Source: AV69 sp963742315 (GTDB lineage Bacteria; Verrucomicrobiota; Verrucomicrobiia; Chthoniobacterales; UBA10450). Taken from it: a DNA stretch of 64,000 bases. The notes under the pieces are model-generated. The model did no database searches. It worked only from the letters and a program-made list of their open reading frames with translations, and had not been told where the DNA came from. The position numbers were made by a program, and so were the translations under genes. Numbering within the stretch: the first letter of the stretch is position 1; each line of letters starts with the position of its first letter. Positions 43,777-52,692 of this stretch are shown one piece after another. The DNA lies in NCBI GenBank assembly GCA_963742315.1, contig CAVULE010000001.1:372001-436000 (forward strand), given 5' to 3'.

Positions 43777-43895
43777 CCCTCATCCTAACCTTCTCCCCCA
43801 GGGAGAAGGAACCGCTTTTTCGTGCAATGTGAAGTACGAGTCTCCTCTTCCTTCTCTCCCGACGGGAGAGACGCGCGCGCAAGCGGCAGTGAGGG
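43777..43895. repeat. Family D interspersed repeat, copy 2
   Basis: Starts CCCTCATCCTAACCTTCTCC and ends AAGCGGCAGTGAGGG, with the same inner hairpins as 24585-24710 (CTCCCCCAGGGAG, CTCTCCCGACGGGAGAG). Shorter by a few bases in the middle. It begins 15 bp after the upp stop. Confidence 0.75.
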
Positions 43896-43978
43896 CGGTT
43901 TTAGCGATCTGCTAAGCAGCCGGAGGGGCACTTGCTGCCGTGCCCCTCACTTTTACTGGAAGGAACAGTCGCCCCTGA

Positions 43979-44290
43979 TTATTCAGCTAGTGTCACCTTA
44001 TCTACGATCAGGTCGCCGCTCTGTTTAGCGTAATGGACTTTGACCCGAAGATTTTTTGTCAGAGCGGGCGCCTGGATCGTCTGCCCATCCTTATCTACAT
44101 AAGTAACTTTCTTGGCGAACTTGTAATGAACTGGCTCACCTGACCCGGTATCAAGGACCAACGCGCTGTCCGGCGTATAATCGGTAATTTTGCCTGTGCT
44201 CTCTGTTCCGGTCACAGTCGAGACTTGAGCATTTGCGATAGCGACGAAGAGAACGCCGGCGCATGCGAAACCAATCAAGGATTTAATCAT
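43979..44290 (-). CDS. Small exported protein of unknown function
   Basis: 103 residues from ATG 44290, preceded by GAAAGGAAAA as ribosome binding site. Signal peptide LIGFACAGVLFVAIANAQV, with cleavage likely after ANA. The mature part reads like a small beta domain: TGKITDYTPDSALVLDTGSG, YKFAKKVTYVDKDGQTI, and TKNLRVKVHYAKQSGDLIVD. Similar short exported proteins with this pattern are common in Verrucomicrobia, but none with a known role was recognised. Confidence 0.75.
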   Translation of the reverse strand: MIKSLIGFACAGVLFVAIANAQVSTVTGTESTGKITDYTPDSALVLDTGSGEPVHYKFAKKVTYVDKDGQTIQAPALTKNLRVKVHYAKQSGDLIVDKVTLAE

Positions 44291-44453
44291 ACTAATTTTC
44301 CTTTCTCCATTCCAACTGTGCGCCCACCGCTCTATTCCTAACGATGCAGCGCCTGTAATTATATCGTCCACCACAAACCAGTTGAGCGTGTCTTGCGGTG
44401 AACGCGAAGGCGGCCGGACGTGGACAGATACCGGTGTTTCGGCAAACTGAAGC

Positions 44454-45305
44454 GTGCCTGAAGAAGGAAGCGAAAGTCGCAGTTTCCGTATTATCCCGTT
44501 AATCTGCGCATTGCTCGCGATCGCGTTGGGCTTACTCACGCTTATCGGGTGGATTTCGGGGGTGCCATTACTGGCCAGTGTTCGCGCCAACTATATTCCG
44601 ATGGCGCCGAGCACGGCTTTTTGTTTCACCTTAATTGGCGTTGGACTGATTGCGTTCCTGTTGAAGGCAGCGTTACGCTGGATTCCACGGGTTGTTGCAT
44701 CGGTCGTGCTTGCGGTGGCGTGCGCGAAATTGGTCGAAATTTTTGGCGATTTAAACTTTGGCATCGATCCCTGGTTCGTGCGTAATCCCGGACTATTCGG
44801 CGCAGTCCCGACCGGACGAATGGCACCGATGACTGCCATAAACTTCCTTTTTATTGGAACCGGCCTGCTCGCTCTTACTGGGAGGCAACCGGCAAAATTC
44901 GCCGGTCCTCTCGGTGCCCTCGCCGCTGTTATCGGCGCGGTTGTTCTTGTTGGCTATTGGTACGGAACGCCATTGCTTTATGGCGGCCACACTATCCCGG
45001 TCGCGCTTTCCACTGCCTGCGGTTTTTTTCTGTCGGGAATCGGCATCGTGATGGCGGCCGGCGCGACGGGATGGCCGTTGCGAGCATTTCTGGGCGACTC
45101 GACCCGCACACTGTTGCCGTGCTTTTGTGCCGCTCATTACCGCAGCGGCACTAATCAATGGTTGGATCAACGCGAGATTGCCTGCACGCATTCATGTCAA
45201 CCCCGCGGTCACTTCCGCCCTCTGCGCTGTTGTCTTCGCTGCTTTGATCGCGTTGATCATTTCGCAGATTTCCCGTGTGGTCGGCGGGCGAATCGATCGC
45301 GCTGA
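44454..45305 (+). CDS. Membrane-sensor half of a PP2C phosphatase gene (frameshifted)
   Basis: From GTG 44454, residues 1-220 form about seven hydrophobic helices (for example IIPLICALLAIALGLLTLIG and FTLIGVGLIAFLLKAALRW), a membrane sensor like the MASE group. After residue 221 (FLGDSTRTLLP) the frame turns into Cys- and Arg-rich nonsense ending at 45305. In the +1 frame the expected continuation FVPLITAAALINGW starts at once and leads into the phosphatase below. Removing one C of the pair 45117-45118 gives TLLRAFVPLITAAA without a break. So 44454-46185 is one gene with an extra base, and the last 60 residues of this frame are not real. Confidence 0.7.
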   Translation: MPEEGSESRSFRIIPLICALLAIALGLLTLIGWISGVPLLASVRANYIPMAPSTAFCFTLIGVGLIAFLLKAALRWIPRVVASVVLAVACAKLVEIFGDLNFGIDPWFVRNPGLFGAVPTGRMAPMTAINFLFIGTGLLALTGRQPAKFAGPLGALAAVIGAVVLVGYWYGTPLLYGGHTIPVALSTACGFFLSGIGIVMAAGATGWPLRAFLGDSTRTLLPCFCAAHYRSGTNQWLDQREIACTHSCQPRGHFRPLRCCLRCFDRVDHFADFPCGRRANRSR

Positions 45306-46185
45306 AGCTGCGCGCAAACTTGCTCAAGCCGAATTACTCGCGCTTAATGCCCACCTCGAGACCAAGGTGCAGGAGCGCACGCGCGAATTACGCCTGAAGA
45401 ATCAACAAATGGAAGAAGAGTTGCAAATGGCACGCGAGCTTCAAATCGCGCTTTTACCGCAAAAATTTCCGACCGTTCCCGCGGATGTCCCGGTTCAGGA
45501 AAGCGCATTACGGTTTCTCAGTTTGTACTTCCCCACTGGCGATGTTAGCGGCGATTTCTTCAATGTTTTTCCCATTGGAGAGAAAGCGGCGGGTATTTTT
45601 ATTTGCGACGTGATGGGACATGGCGTGCGCTCGGCTCTGATCACGAGCATGATTCGCGGATTAGTGGAGGAGCATGTGCAGGCCGCGGCAGATCCGGGCG
45701 AGCTACTCACGCGGATCAATCGGGCTCTCGCCGTCATTCTCAAACAAGCGGACACAACCATGTTCGCGACTTGTTTTTATGTCGTGGCTGATGTCGAACG
45801 CGCGCAGTTGCGTTTCGCTAATGCGGGGCATCCGTCCGCCCTTCACATTCAGCACGGTAATGGAGCTGCGCACAAACTTCAGGGCAACGGACGCCCCGGT
45901 CCGGCCATTGGAATTTTCCCAACCGCCAGTTATGTCACGTCAAGTAGTCCGATGAAAAAAGGCGATCGTGTCATGCTCTTTACCGACGGGTTATTCGAAG
46001 TGGAAGATGCTTCCGGCACACTCTTCACGGAGGAGCAACTGCACACTACCGTCACTCGCTACGCTGGCCTTCCGGCCCAGGAATTTTTTGACCGTGTCAT
46101 CAGCGACGTTCGCCAGTTTTCCGAACGCAAATCGTTCGACGACGATGTTTGCGTTGTGGGAATGGAAGTGCAGCATACCGGTTGA
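45127..46185 (+). CDS. PP2C-type (SpoIIE/RsbU-like) serine phosphatase half of the same gene
   Basis: 352 residues. The last helix of the sensor (SALCAVVFAALIALIISQIS) is followed by a coiled coil (LETKVQERTRELRLKNQQME), then the PP2C domain: YFPTGDVSGDFFNVFP, FICDVMGHGVRSALITSMI, FANAGHPSALHI and RVMLFTDGLFEVEDASGTLF. The Asp residues that hold the two metals are all present. RsbU-like phosphatases dephosphorylate anti-sigma antagonists in partner-switching stress pathways. No RsbV/RsbW-type genes are nearby. The ATG at 45127 is not a real start; translation should enter from 44454. Confidence 0.85.
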   Translation: MPLITAAALINGWINARLPARIHVNPAVTSALCAVVFAALIALIISQISRVVGGRIDRAEAARKLAQAELLALNAHLETKVQERTRELRLKNQQMEEELQMARELQIALLPQKFPTVPADVPVQESALRFLSLYFPTGDVSGDFFNVFPIGEKAAGIFICDVMGHGVRSALITSMIRGLVEEHVQAAADPGELLTRINRALAVILKQADTTMFATCFYVVADVERAQLRFANAGHPSALHIQHGNGAAHKLQGNGRPGPAIGIFPTASYVTSSSPMKKGDRVMLFTDGLFEVEDASGTLFTEEQLHTTVTRYAGLPAQEFFDRVISDVRQFSERKSFDDDVCVVGMEVQHTG

Positions 46186-46324
46186 GCTCCTTGCTCTAGC
46201 TGGCGTCCGCGGCGGCAGAATGGCTGAACTGGTGCTGGCGAGAGCGGCGGCGACATCGAGTTGGGGGGCAGTGACGACACGAAATGTTTTGCTTGTGACC
46301 GGGGAAAACGATTGAAATGCGCTC

Positions 46325-47401
46325 ATGAACGGGCCCGTCCGCAAAATCGAAATCTTATCGCCTTTCAATCAAGCAATCGAGGTAACGAGATTAATCCTGT
46401 TTCGTCCGTTCGATATTACAAAATGGCTCATCATCGGCTTCGCCGCTTTTCTCAGCGGTTGGTTGAATAGCGGCGGCGGAAGTATTAATCCCTGGAGTTT
46501 CCGCGGTTGGAACACCTCAAACGCCCAAGCGCCACAGTTCCAATTCCAGTCCTTCAATCTCGACCATGCTGGCGTGTTCGTACTGGTCCTCATCGCGGTT
46601 CTGGCCATTTTCATTTTCGCAATTGCCATTCTCTGGCTTTGGGTCACCTCGCGTGGCCGTTTCATTTTTATCGATTGCCTCGTCCGCAACCGCGGCGCGA
46701 TTGCAGAGCCGTGGCGCGAATATCACCGGGAAGGCAATGGCTTTTTTCTTTTTCTGATTGTCCTGATCGTCGCCTCAATTGCGATCGTGGCCTTATTAGG
46801 CGGGTTCGTTTTCGGTTCCCTTATGTTGTGGCGAAATTACCACATCTCGAATACGCCGGCGTTGCTCGTTCTCGTGCCAATCGCCGTCTTCGCCTGGGTC
46901 GCATTTGCGGTTGTGGTAAATCTGATCCTTTATTTTATGCCGCCGGTCATGTATACGCGGCGCTGTTCGCCGGGCGACGCCGCACGCGCCATTCTGCGAC
47001 TGATTCTCGACGACCCGGTCCCTTTCATTCTCTTCATTCTATTCATGCTCGCGCTCTGGATCGGATGGATCATGGTGGGTTGCCTGGTCACCTGCCTGAC
47101 CTGTTGTCTGGCCTTGTTGCCTTATATTGGCACTGTCATGGTGTTGCCTGTTCCAGTTTTCTTCCGCTCCTTTTCGCTTCTTTTCTTGCGCCAATTTGGG
47201 GCGGACTGGGATGTGTGGAGCAAGATCCCGGTTCCGGAGACGACTACTCCGCCCGTGCAAACGATCGTTCCGGCGCCTCCGCCGGCACCAGCCTCACCAA
47301 TGCAAGAAACCACTCCGCCAGCGTCAGAAGTTCCGCCGGAAGAGCCGAACCCGCCAGAACGCGCGCGCTATGAGCCACCCGAGTCCTCACCGCCGCCATG
47401 A
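46325..47401 (+). CDS. Polytopic membrane protein with Pro-rich C-terminal tail
   Basis: 358 residues. About six membrane helices between residues 30 and 275 (FVLVLIAVLAIFIFAIAILW, FLFLIVLIVASIAIVALLGG, LALWIGWIMVGCLVTCLTCC). The RPFDITKWLIIGFAAFLSGW opening is shared with the DUF7544/DUF4013-like glycerophosphodiester-type membrane families. The last 65 residues are a Pro/Glu/Thr-rich cytoplasmic or exposed tail (PPPAPASPMQETTPPASEVP). Overlaps the following gene by 4 bp. No function known. Confidence 0.75.
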   Translation: MNGPVRKIEILSPFNQAIEVTRLILFRPFDITKWLIIGFAAFLSGWLNSGGGSINPWSFRGWNTSNAQAPQFQFQSFNLDHAGVFVLVLIAVLAIFIFAIAILWLWVTSRGRFIFIDCLVRNRGAIAEPWREYHREGNGFFLFLIVLIVASIAIVALLGGFVFGSLMLWRNYHISNTPALLVLVPIAVFAWVAFAVVVNLILYFMPPVMYTRRCSPGDAARAILRLILDDPVPFILFILFMLALWIGWIMVGCLVTCLTCCLALLPYIGTVMVLPVPVFFRSFSLLFLRQFGADWDVWSKIPVPETTTPPVQTIVPAPPPAPASPMQETTPPASEVPPEEPNPPERARYEPPESSPPP

Positions 47402-47934
47402 ACGTGTTGGCTAACGAGAACTGTGCGGGCGCGTATGCCAGGAATAATGCGACGTTAGGACAAGGCTCAGACAGCTACCCCTGTCGCATGGGACCGCGTT
47501 TTGCGTTCATCGTGTCTGCCTCGGCTGCGCTTCTGCTTCTACGACGCATTGATCCCGTGCTCGCGGGCAGCTGGTTGCCGTTTCATCCATCGTGTGGCGC
47601 CATCACGGGGTTGCCCTGTATTTTTTGCGGGATGACGCGCGCTTTGCATTTACTCCTCAATGGCGATTTTAGCGGAGCAATTTATTTCAACTGGCTGGCC
47701 TTTCCCTTTCTCGGAGCGATCATTTTTTTGTTTGCTCTCTTTGCCATCGAGATCGCTAAACGACGCGTGATTTGGAGGTTAAGCACGGTCTTGCGGGTGA
47801 CGCGGTGGCGACTAATGGTTTTTGGGCTGGGCTTACTGTTGCTTTGGACGCTGCAAACTTATCTCGCCGTTTCGCAACACAAGCACGAACTACTTAATAC
47901 GCGCGGGCCCCTTTACGTCCTTTTTGTGCGCTGA
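47398..47934 (+). CDS. DUF2752 family membrane protein
   Basis: 178 residues. The DUF2752 signature is clear: HPSCGAITGLPCIFCGMTRA followed by LHLLLNGDFSGAIYFNW, then two helices (LAFPFLGAIIFLFALFAIEI and WRLMVFGLGLLLLWTLQTYL). The CxxC-like Cys set sits at a membrane border. The family has no established role. The first 35 residues are probably not helical and could be dispensable; a later start at MGPRF (47488) would also fit. Coupled with the preceding membrane protein by ATGA. Confidence 0.85.
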   Translation: MNVLANENCAGAYARNNATLGQGSDSYPCRMGPRFAFIVSASAALLLLRRIDPVLAGSWLPFHPSCGAITGLPCIFCGMTRALHLLLNGDFSGAIYFNWLAFPFLGAIIFLFALFAIEIAKRRVIWRLSTVLRVTRWRLMVFGLGLLLLWTLQTYLAVSQHKHELLNTRGPLYVLFVR

Positions 47935-48060
47935 TTTTCGAGGCGACGAGTACGCGAGTGCTCAACGGTGGATCGGCCGCTCCGCGGGCGATGCTATAAA
48001 TGGGTGTGGCTTGCGCCGGCACATTCTTGAACATCGAGCAGGGGACTGCCCGATCCATCG

Positions 48061-49389
48061 TTAGCCGCCTGGCGTTAATGCCAACAAACGCCTCTTGTCC
48101 GCGGCGGACAAACCGCTGTTTTGAATCCACGCGCTTGCTGCGGCCGGATCCTTGTTCAGCCAAAACGCTGCGATCCCATTGAGGGATTTATCGCGAATTT
48201 TCGGATCAGAGATCGTAACCGCCCATGCCGCTGAAGCGTTGGGATCTTTTCGCAGCAAACTATAAGTATAAGTGCCGAGCGCTTCATCGCGTGCCGGGCC
48301 GCTGAGTCCCTTAATCCATTCGCCGGCGGCCGCCGGATCATTGGCGGCCCAGTAATTGATGGCGCCACCCAATGTCGCTTCGCGCACATCGGGTGGAAGG
48401 GTAGCTGCGTATTCGCTCGCGTCCCGTGGATCATTAACCGCCATCTGAATAACCAAGACGTGCTCCGCCTGCCGGCGCGTTTCCAAGTCCGGCAGTTTAC
48501 CAACCCATTCTTTGGCACGCTCCGGATCTTTGGCGAAAATGTAACTCGCCAAAGTGGAAGCCATTTGGCGCCCCGCTGAATCAGTCGTTCGCGTCGCCAC
48601 GTATTGTTCCGCGGCCCCATGGTCCTTTGACCACCATCCATTGATCGCACCGTTCATGGCCCCTTGGAATCCTTGAGTATCGCTATGGGAGCGCGCCCAT
48701 TCGATGGCAGCCGATGGATCAATCGCCGCCCAATTTTGCGCGATGACGGATGCCTCCGGATGAAAATGCATTGCGTTTGCTTGCATGGTATCGAAGAACT
48801 TCGCGGCGCCGACCGGATCGAGGTCGGACCACTTCATGAGCAGAGAACCTAGGAAGCCATTCCGTTGCTCACGCGGAAGGACATCTGCCGGCCACTCCTG
48901 GATTTGTTTGGCCAAAGTCTTTGCCTGAGCGGCATCGGCGCTGGTAATTACCGATTGCACGGCCGCCGTCTTGGTCTCGGAAATTTTGAATCCCGCTGCT
49001 GCTTGCAACGCCGCGACCGGATCAAGATGCGCCCAGGCTTTAAAAAATACGGCAACCTTGGCGTTCGTCTCTTTGCCAGCGGGTAAATTTTGCAACTGCA
49101 GGGCCAATTCATTCAGTTGCTGCGGCGAAAGCGCGGAAAGAACGCCGAATAATTCCTGAAATGGAACCGTCACAATATTCCCAAGCAAGATGTTGGGATG
49201 CTCCATCTCCGATTCCAGACGTGAACCTGATTTCAGCCTAGGGTTGGCGGTGGCAGCAGAACCGCCGTCACCAGCTTGCACGACAGTTGAGGCAGTGCGA
49301 CGCGCAGGCGAGATCGTGACGCCAATCACCACGCCAACAAAAATACCAGCGGCCAGCAACAAGGTTGCGCGAACGATCGAACTGTCCAT
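48061..49389 (-). CDS. Exported or anchored protein built from W-x-x-x-DP-x-A-A repeats
   Basis: 442 residues. An N-terminal membrane anchor (LLLAAGIFVGVVIGVTI) is followed by a Ser/Ala linker and nine repeats of about 30-38 residues, each with a Trp or aromatic, then DP and AA/W. Examples are KAWAHLDPVAALQAAAGF, QNWAAIDPSAAIEWARS, NYWAANDPAAAGEWIKGL and AFWLNKDPAAASAWIQNS. The pattern predicts paired helices forming a solenoid, like TPR or Sel1 repeats. Proteins with these repeats are abundant in Verrucomicrobia, but no function was recognised. It ends 6 bp short of the PHP-glycosyltransferase gene, on the same strand. Confidence 0.7.
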   Translation of the reverse strand: MDSSIVRATLLLAAGIFVGVVIGVTISPARRTASTVVQAGDGGSAATANPRLKSGSRLESEMEHPNILLGNIVTVPFQELFGVLSALSPQQLNELALQLQNLPAGKETNAKVAVFFKAWAHLDPVAALQAAAGFKISETKTAAVQSVITSADAAQAKTLAKQIQEWPADVLPREQRNGFLGSLLMKWSDLDPVGAAKFFDTMQANAMHFHPEASVIAQNWAAIDPSAAIEWARSHSDTQGFQGAMNGAINGWWSKDHGAAEQYVATRTTDSAGRQMASTLASYIFAKDPERAKEWVGKLPDLETRRQAEHVLVIQMAVNDPRDASEYAATLPPDVREATLGGAINYWAANDPAAAGEWIKGLSGPARDEALGTYTYSLLRKDPNASAAWAVTISDPKIRDKSLNGIAAFWLNKDPAAASAWIQNSGLSAADKRRLLALTPGG

Positions 49390-49395
49390 GAATCG

Positions 49396-51798
49396 TTAGA
49401 TTTCGGTCGCGGCCCAGAATTTGCGAAATGCGCCCGGCCAACTGCGGTCGATCACGGCCTGGCGCGCCTGCCGCGACATCTGATCGCGCTTGCGCTTGTC
49501 GTTCACTAAGTCACGGATGGCCCGGACCAAGTCTTCGACGTCGTGCGATTTCGTAACCACGCCGTTGACGTTCGCTTCGACCAATTCCTTGGGGCCGCCG
49601 GTGTCCGAGACAATCACCGGAACTCCGGAAGCTTGCGCCTCGATGACAACATTGCCAAAGGTGTCGGTGGTACTGGGGAAAACAAAAACGTCGGCCGAAG
49701 CATAGGCGGCGGCTAGTTCTTTACCGCGCAAATAGCCGGTGAAGATTGCCTCGGGCATTGCCTCGTGCAATGCCTGCAAATAGGGGCCGTCGCCGACGAG
49801 ATAGAGCTGAATGGGAAGTCCTTCGTCACGTAGTTGGCGGTAGGCTTGCGCCAAAACATCAAGGTCTTTCTCTTTCGAAATGCGGCCGACGTAAAGCAAG
49901 TGAACGGCGCCGTTGTGTTCGCCGAACTTTTGCCAAAAGCCAGGATCGCGATGCTCCGGACTGAACAACGTCGTATCCAGACCACGCGGCAAAATTTTTA
50001 ATTTTTCCGGCGCAAATCCGCGCGCAATCCAGCTTCGCCGATATTCCTCCGAGTTGACGAAAACGCTATCGAGCTGCCCGTAGAACCAATGCATGTAATT
50101 CCAGGCCACACTTTCAAGAAAACTGTCGTCCGTCAGAATGCGAATGTATTGCGGAAAATCCGTGTGATAAATGCCGCTCGTTTGCAGGTTCAACATTTTC
50201 GCCGCTGCCAATGCAGTCAACCCGATCGGTCCGGGTGTACTGATAATAATTTCAGTGAATCCTTCGCGCTGAATGTAATCGAGCATGCGCAGGATCGGCG
50301 GGAAGCTAAGTTTCTGCAGCTCATATTCAGGCAGCTCGAATTCGCCGATCGGTTTGAAATTTTTGATCGGAATATCGGTGATGCGAATCTCGTTGCGCGA
50401 AGTGACGACGATTAGATCGGCGCCCGCGTTCTTCGCCGCTGCCGTCATTTTGCGAATGGTAGTGGCGACGCCATTTACGTCCTCAAGGGTGTCGGTAAAC
50501 CAGGCGCGTTTAGTGTTGCGCAAATTCTCTGGAACGGTGCCGGTCATTTCCTGGAAAATTTCCCGCAGCCATTTGCGCGAGGGCGCCTGACTGTGAAACC
50601 CGTAGATGTAAGGCGACAGGACAAGGAGAAGCGGCGCGATGGCGGTGAGCGCTTGCATGCCCTCGATCAGGTTTCCCCCCGTCATTTGCTGCACAAACCT
50701 TTGAAAAGAACGAAAAGCCAATTGTTCCGATACAATGTTGGCGAGAAGGAATGCGCGACGTTCTGGCTCCGCGACGACTTCGACTTCGCGCGCGATCTTC
50801 TCCTTCACCTCAGGCCGCGCGAAATAGCGCGAAAGTTCGTTCCAAAGCGAGACATTGGCGGGCTTGGCCAGCTCGAAAATCTTTCCGGAAAGCACCCCCT
50901 GCGCAACGAAGGTGGCTTTCTCACGGAGAGTGAATTGCGTCGGATCTCGCCCTTCCATGAAACGCGAAAAGATTTGCTCGAGCAGCGCCGCGCCCGGTCC
51001 CAGCTTTTCGTGAAAGCGACCCTGAATAAAACTCGAGAGGGTATTGTAGAATCCGTGCGAAAGGGCGAGGGGAGTTCCGGCGCGACCCTTGGGCTGACAG
51101 CGGCCCGCCTTGATATGAGCGAGGAATTCCGTCGGCGTTTTTGCCTTCGGCGTTTCTGTGAAAGCGGAGGCGAAAAATTTTCCGCCGTGGTCATCGGAGC
51201 CGCCAACGAGAATTTTTTTCCACGGCTCGGGGTGAGTCGGAGCGAGATCATGGCGATTGGCGAAGTCATCAATTTTTGCCGGCGTCAATTCGCGCAGTAA
51301 TTTGACCGCCAGATCGCTGAGCAGGGAATCGCGCAAGCCATTGATGCCTTCAAAATGTTTGAAAAGAAGGATCAGCCGTTCGAGATGCGAGGCGGTGAGC
51401 TTGCCGTTGACGCTGTAGAGCGGGTGGGCGATGGCGTGCGCAATTCGATTTTCTCCCAGGTACTTTTGCAGCTCGAAAATGTTGCTACGGAAGACGGAGA
51501 TATCTCGATGCTGCGCTGGCGTAATCCCCCAAACGAGCACATGAACCTTACACGGATCTTGCGGAAAATAAGTGGTAACCTGTTCGCTAATAAAAGTCCG
51601 CGGTTTATCCGCAATCGCTAAACAACCGTCAATGCAGTCGTGATCCGTGATGGTGACAAAATCCATCCCGTGCTCACGCAATTGCGTGTAAACATCAAGC
51701 GGCTCGGTGCAGCTATCAGGAAAATCAAACCGGCGGAAAAGCCAGTCTTCCGAACGCGCGCTAAACTTGGAATGAATATGAAGATCGCACCGGCTCAT
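49396..51798 (-). CDS. Fusion of a PHP-type metal phosphoesterase and a GT4 glycosyltransferase
   Basis: 800 residues. The N-terminal PHP domain (1-230) carries CDLHIHSKFS, FVTITDHDCIDG, IAHAIAHP and VGGSDDHGG, a full set of metal-binding His and Asp. A helical linker (about 230-430) follows, then a GT4 glycosyltransferase: the N-lobe begins RAWFTDTLEDVNGVATTIRK and the C-lobe has LLYVGRISKEKDLDVLAQAY plus FGNVVIEAQASGVPVIVSDT, the ExxxxxxxE donor-sugar motif. The gene overlaps the deacetylase-like gene by 4 bp. Likely role: an envelope or exopolysaccharide glycan, the PHP half perhaps removing a phosphate; this is inference. Confidence 0.88.
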   Translation of the reverse strand: MSRCDLHIHSKFSARSEDWLFRRFDFPDSCTEPLDVYTQLREHGMDFVTITDHDCIDGCLAIADKPRTFISEQVTTYFPQDPCKVHVLVWGITPAQHRDISVFRSNIFELQKYLGENRIAHAIAHPLYSVNGKLTASHLERLILLFKHFEGINGLRDSLLSDLAVKLLRELTPAKIDDFANRHDLAPTHPEPWKKILVGGSDDHGGKFFASAFTETPKAKTPTEFLAHIKAGRCQPKGRAGTPLALSHGFYNTLSSFIQGRFHEKLGPGAALLEQIFSRFMEGRDPTQFTLREKATFVAQGVLSGKIFELAKPANVSLWNELSRYFARPEVKEKIAREVEVVAEPERRAFLLANIVSEQLAFRSFQRFVQQMTGGNLIEGMQALTAIAPLLLVLSPYIYGFHSQAPSRKWLREIFQEMTGTVPENLRNTKRAWFTDTLEDVNGVATTIRKMTAAAKNAGADLIVVTSRNEIRITDIPIKNFKPIGEFELPEYELQKLSFPPILRMLDYIQREGFTEIIISTPGPIGLTALAAAKMLNLQTSGIYHTDFPQYIRILTDDSFLESVAWNYMHWFYGQLDSVFVNSEEYRRSWIARGFAPEKLKILPRGLDTTLFSPEHRDPGFWQKFGEHNGAVHLLYVGRISKEKDLDVLAQAYRQLRDEGLPIQLYLVGDGPYLQALHEAMPEAIFTGYLRGKELAAAYASADVFVFPSTTDTFGNVVIEAQASGVPVIVSDTGGPKELVEANVNGVVTKSHDVEDLVRAIRDLVNDKRKRDQMSRQARQAVIDRSWPGAFRKFWAATEI

Positions 51799-52604
51799 GT
51801 CGCTTTTCGATTTGTTCGCTGCCTACCAATCCAATCGCGGTAGGTGGTCGCGTTACGGGTGCGAGCGAAGCGCTGGATGATCTGAAGAATCTGGTCCCAG
51901 ATTTTTGGAGCCTCGAAATCTGAAGGATGAATGCTCAACCGTGCCAGCTCGCGCATTTCGAGACTGCGCGCGAGCGCGGCATTCCACCCCAGGCTCACGG
52001 TGCGACGCCATTTCGAACCCGTGCTGTAAACCAGGGAGCGCGTCAACTCGCGTTGGTTGGTCAGAAGATCGACCACGCTGTTGATCCGAGTGATGTACTG
52101 CATTCCGGCGTCTCGCGCCGCGCGTTCGCCCGCGTGATTGAGCAGCCAGGCTGGGGCGACAAATCCAATCGGTGAGAGGCGCGCAGCTTCAAATTCATCA
52201 CGCGCTCTTGTAATTCGCGCGAAGGCTTCGTCGTAATCGAGATCGAAAAATTCGCCCTCGTCCTGGGTATAAAATTGGGTGATGAACTTCTCCTTGATCC
52301 GTTCCCCCGCACGGCGTGGGCGTTCATGAAAATAACCGTGAATCACAATTTCATAGCCGCGCGCCTCGAGATCGCGCAACCAGGAAACAAAATTCTTGTC
52401 CTCGGTTGCGCTTCCTTGGCGGTGATAATTCGGTACAACCAAAAGCGAAGTAGTACGAACGCCGGCGCGTTGCAGTGCCTCGATAATTCTGGCCGATGCC
52501 TCCCGTGTGCATGGCGCAACATCGTGAACCGAAACCACAAATGAACGCCGCGGGGTTTCCGCCGCTAGTATTGGCAGGAAATCCGTGGCCACCGCCTCCG
52601 TCAT
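51795..52604 (-). CDS. DUF2334-type polysaccharide deacetylase-like protein
   Basis: 269 residues from ATG 52604. SFVVSVHDVAPCTREASARI carries the first metal-binding Asp, EIVIHGYFHERPRRAGERI the His pair, and SPIGFVAPAWLLNHAGERAA the third. RLSIHPSDFEAPKIWDQILQ is the C-terminal active-site His. These enzymes remove acetyl groups from polysaccharides or peptidoglycan. The frame is open to 52862, but that part lies antisense over tmk and has no features. It is the first gene of a pair with the PHP-GT fusion (4-bp overlap). Confidence 0.9.
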   Translation of the reverse strand: MTEAVATDFLPILAAETPRRSFVVSVHDVAPCTREASARIIEALQRAGVRTTSLLVVPNYHRQGSATEDKNFVSWLRDLEARGYEIVIHGYFHERPRRAGERIKEKFITQFYTQDEGEFFDLDYDEAFARITRARDEFEAARLSPIGFVAPAWLLNHAGERAARDAGMQYITRINSVVDLLTNQRELTRSLVYSTGSKWRRTVSLGWNAALARSLEMRELARLSIHPSDFEAPKIWDQILQIIQRFARTRNATTYRDWIGRQRTNRKAT

Positions 52605-52692
52605 GGGGTCAAACTTCCCCCTCTGACGCAAGCCGAACAAGGCGAAAATGGGGTGTTCGACAATGACTCCCCTTTGCCGCAAAATCGTGGCC

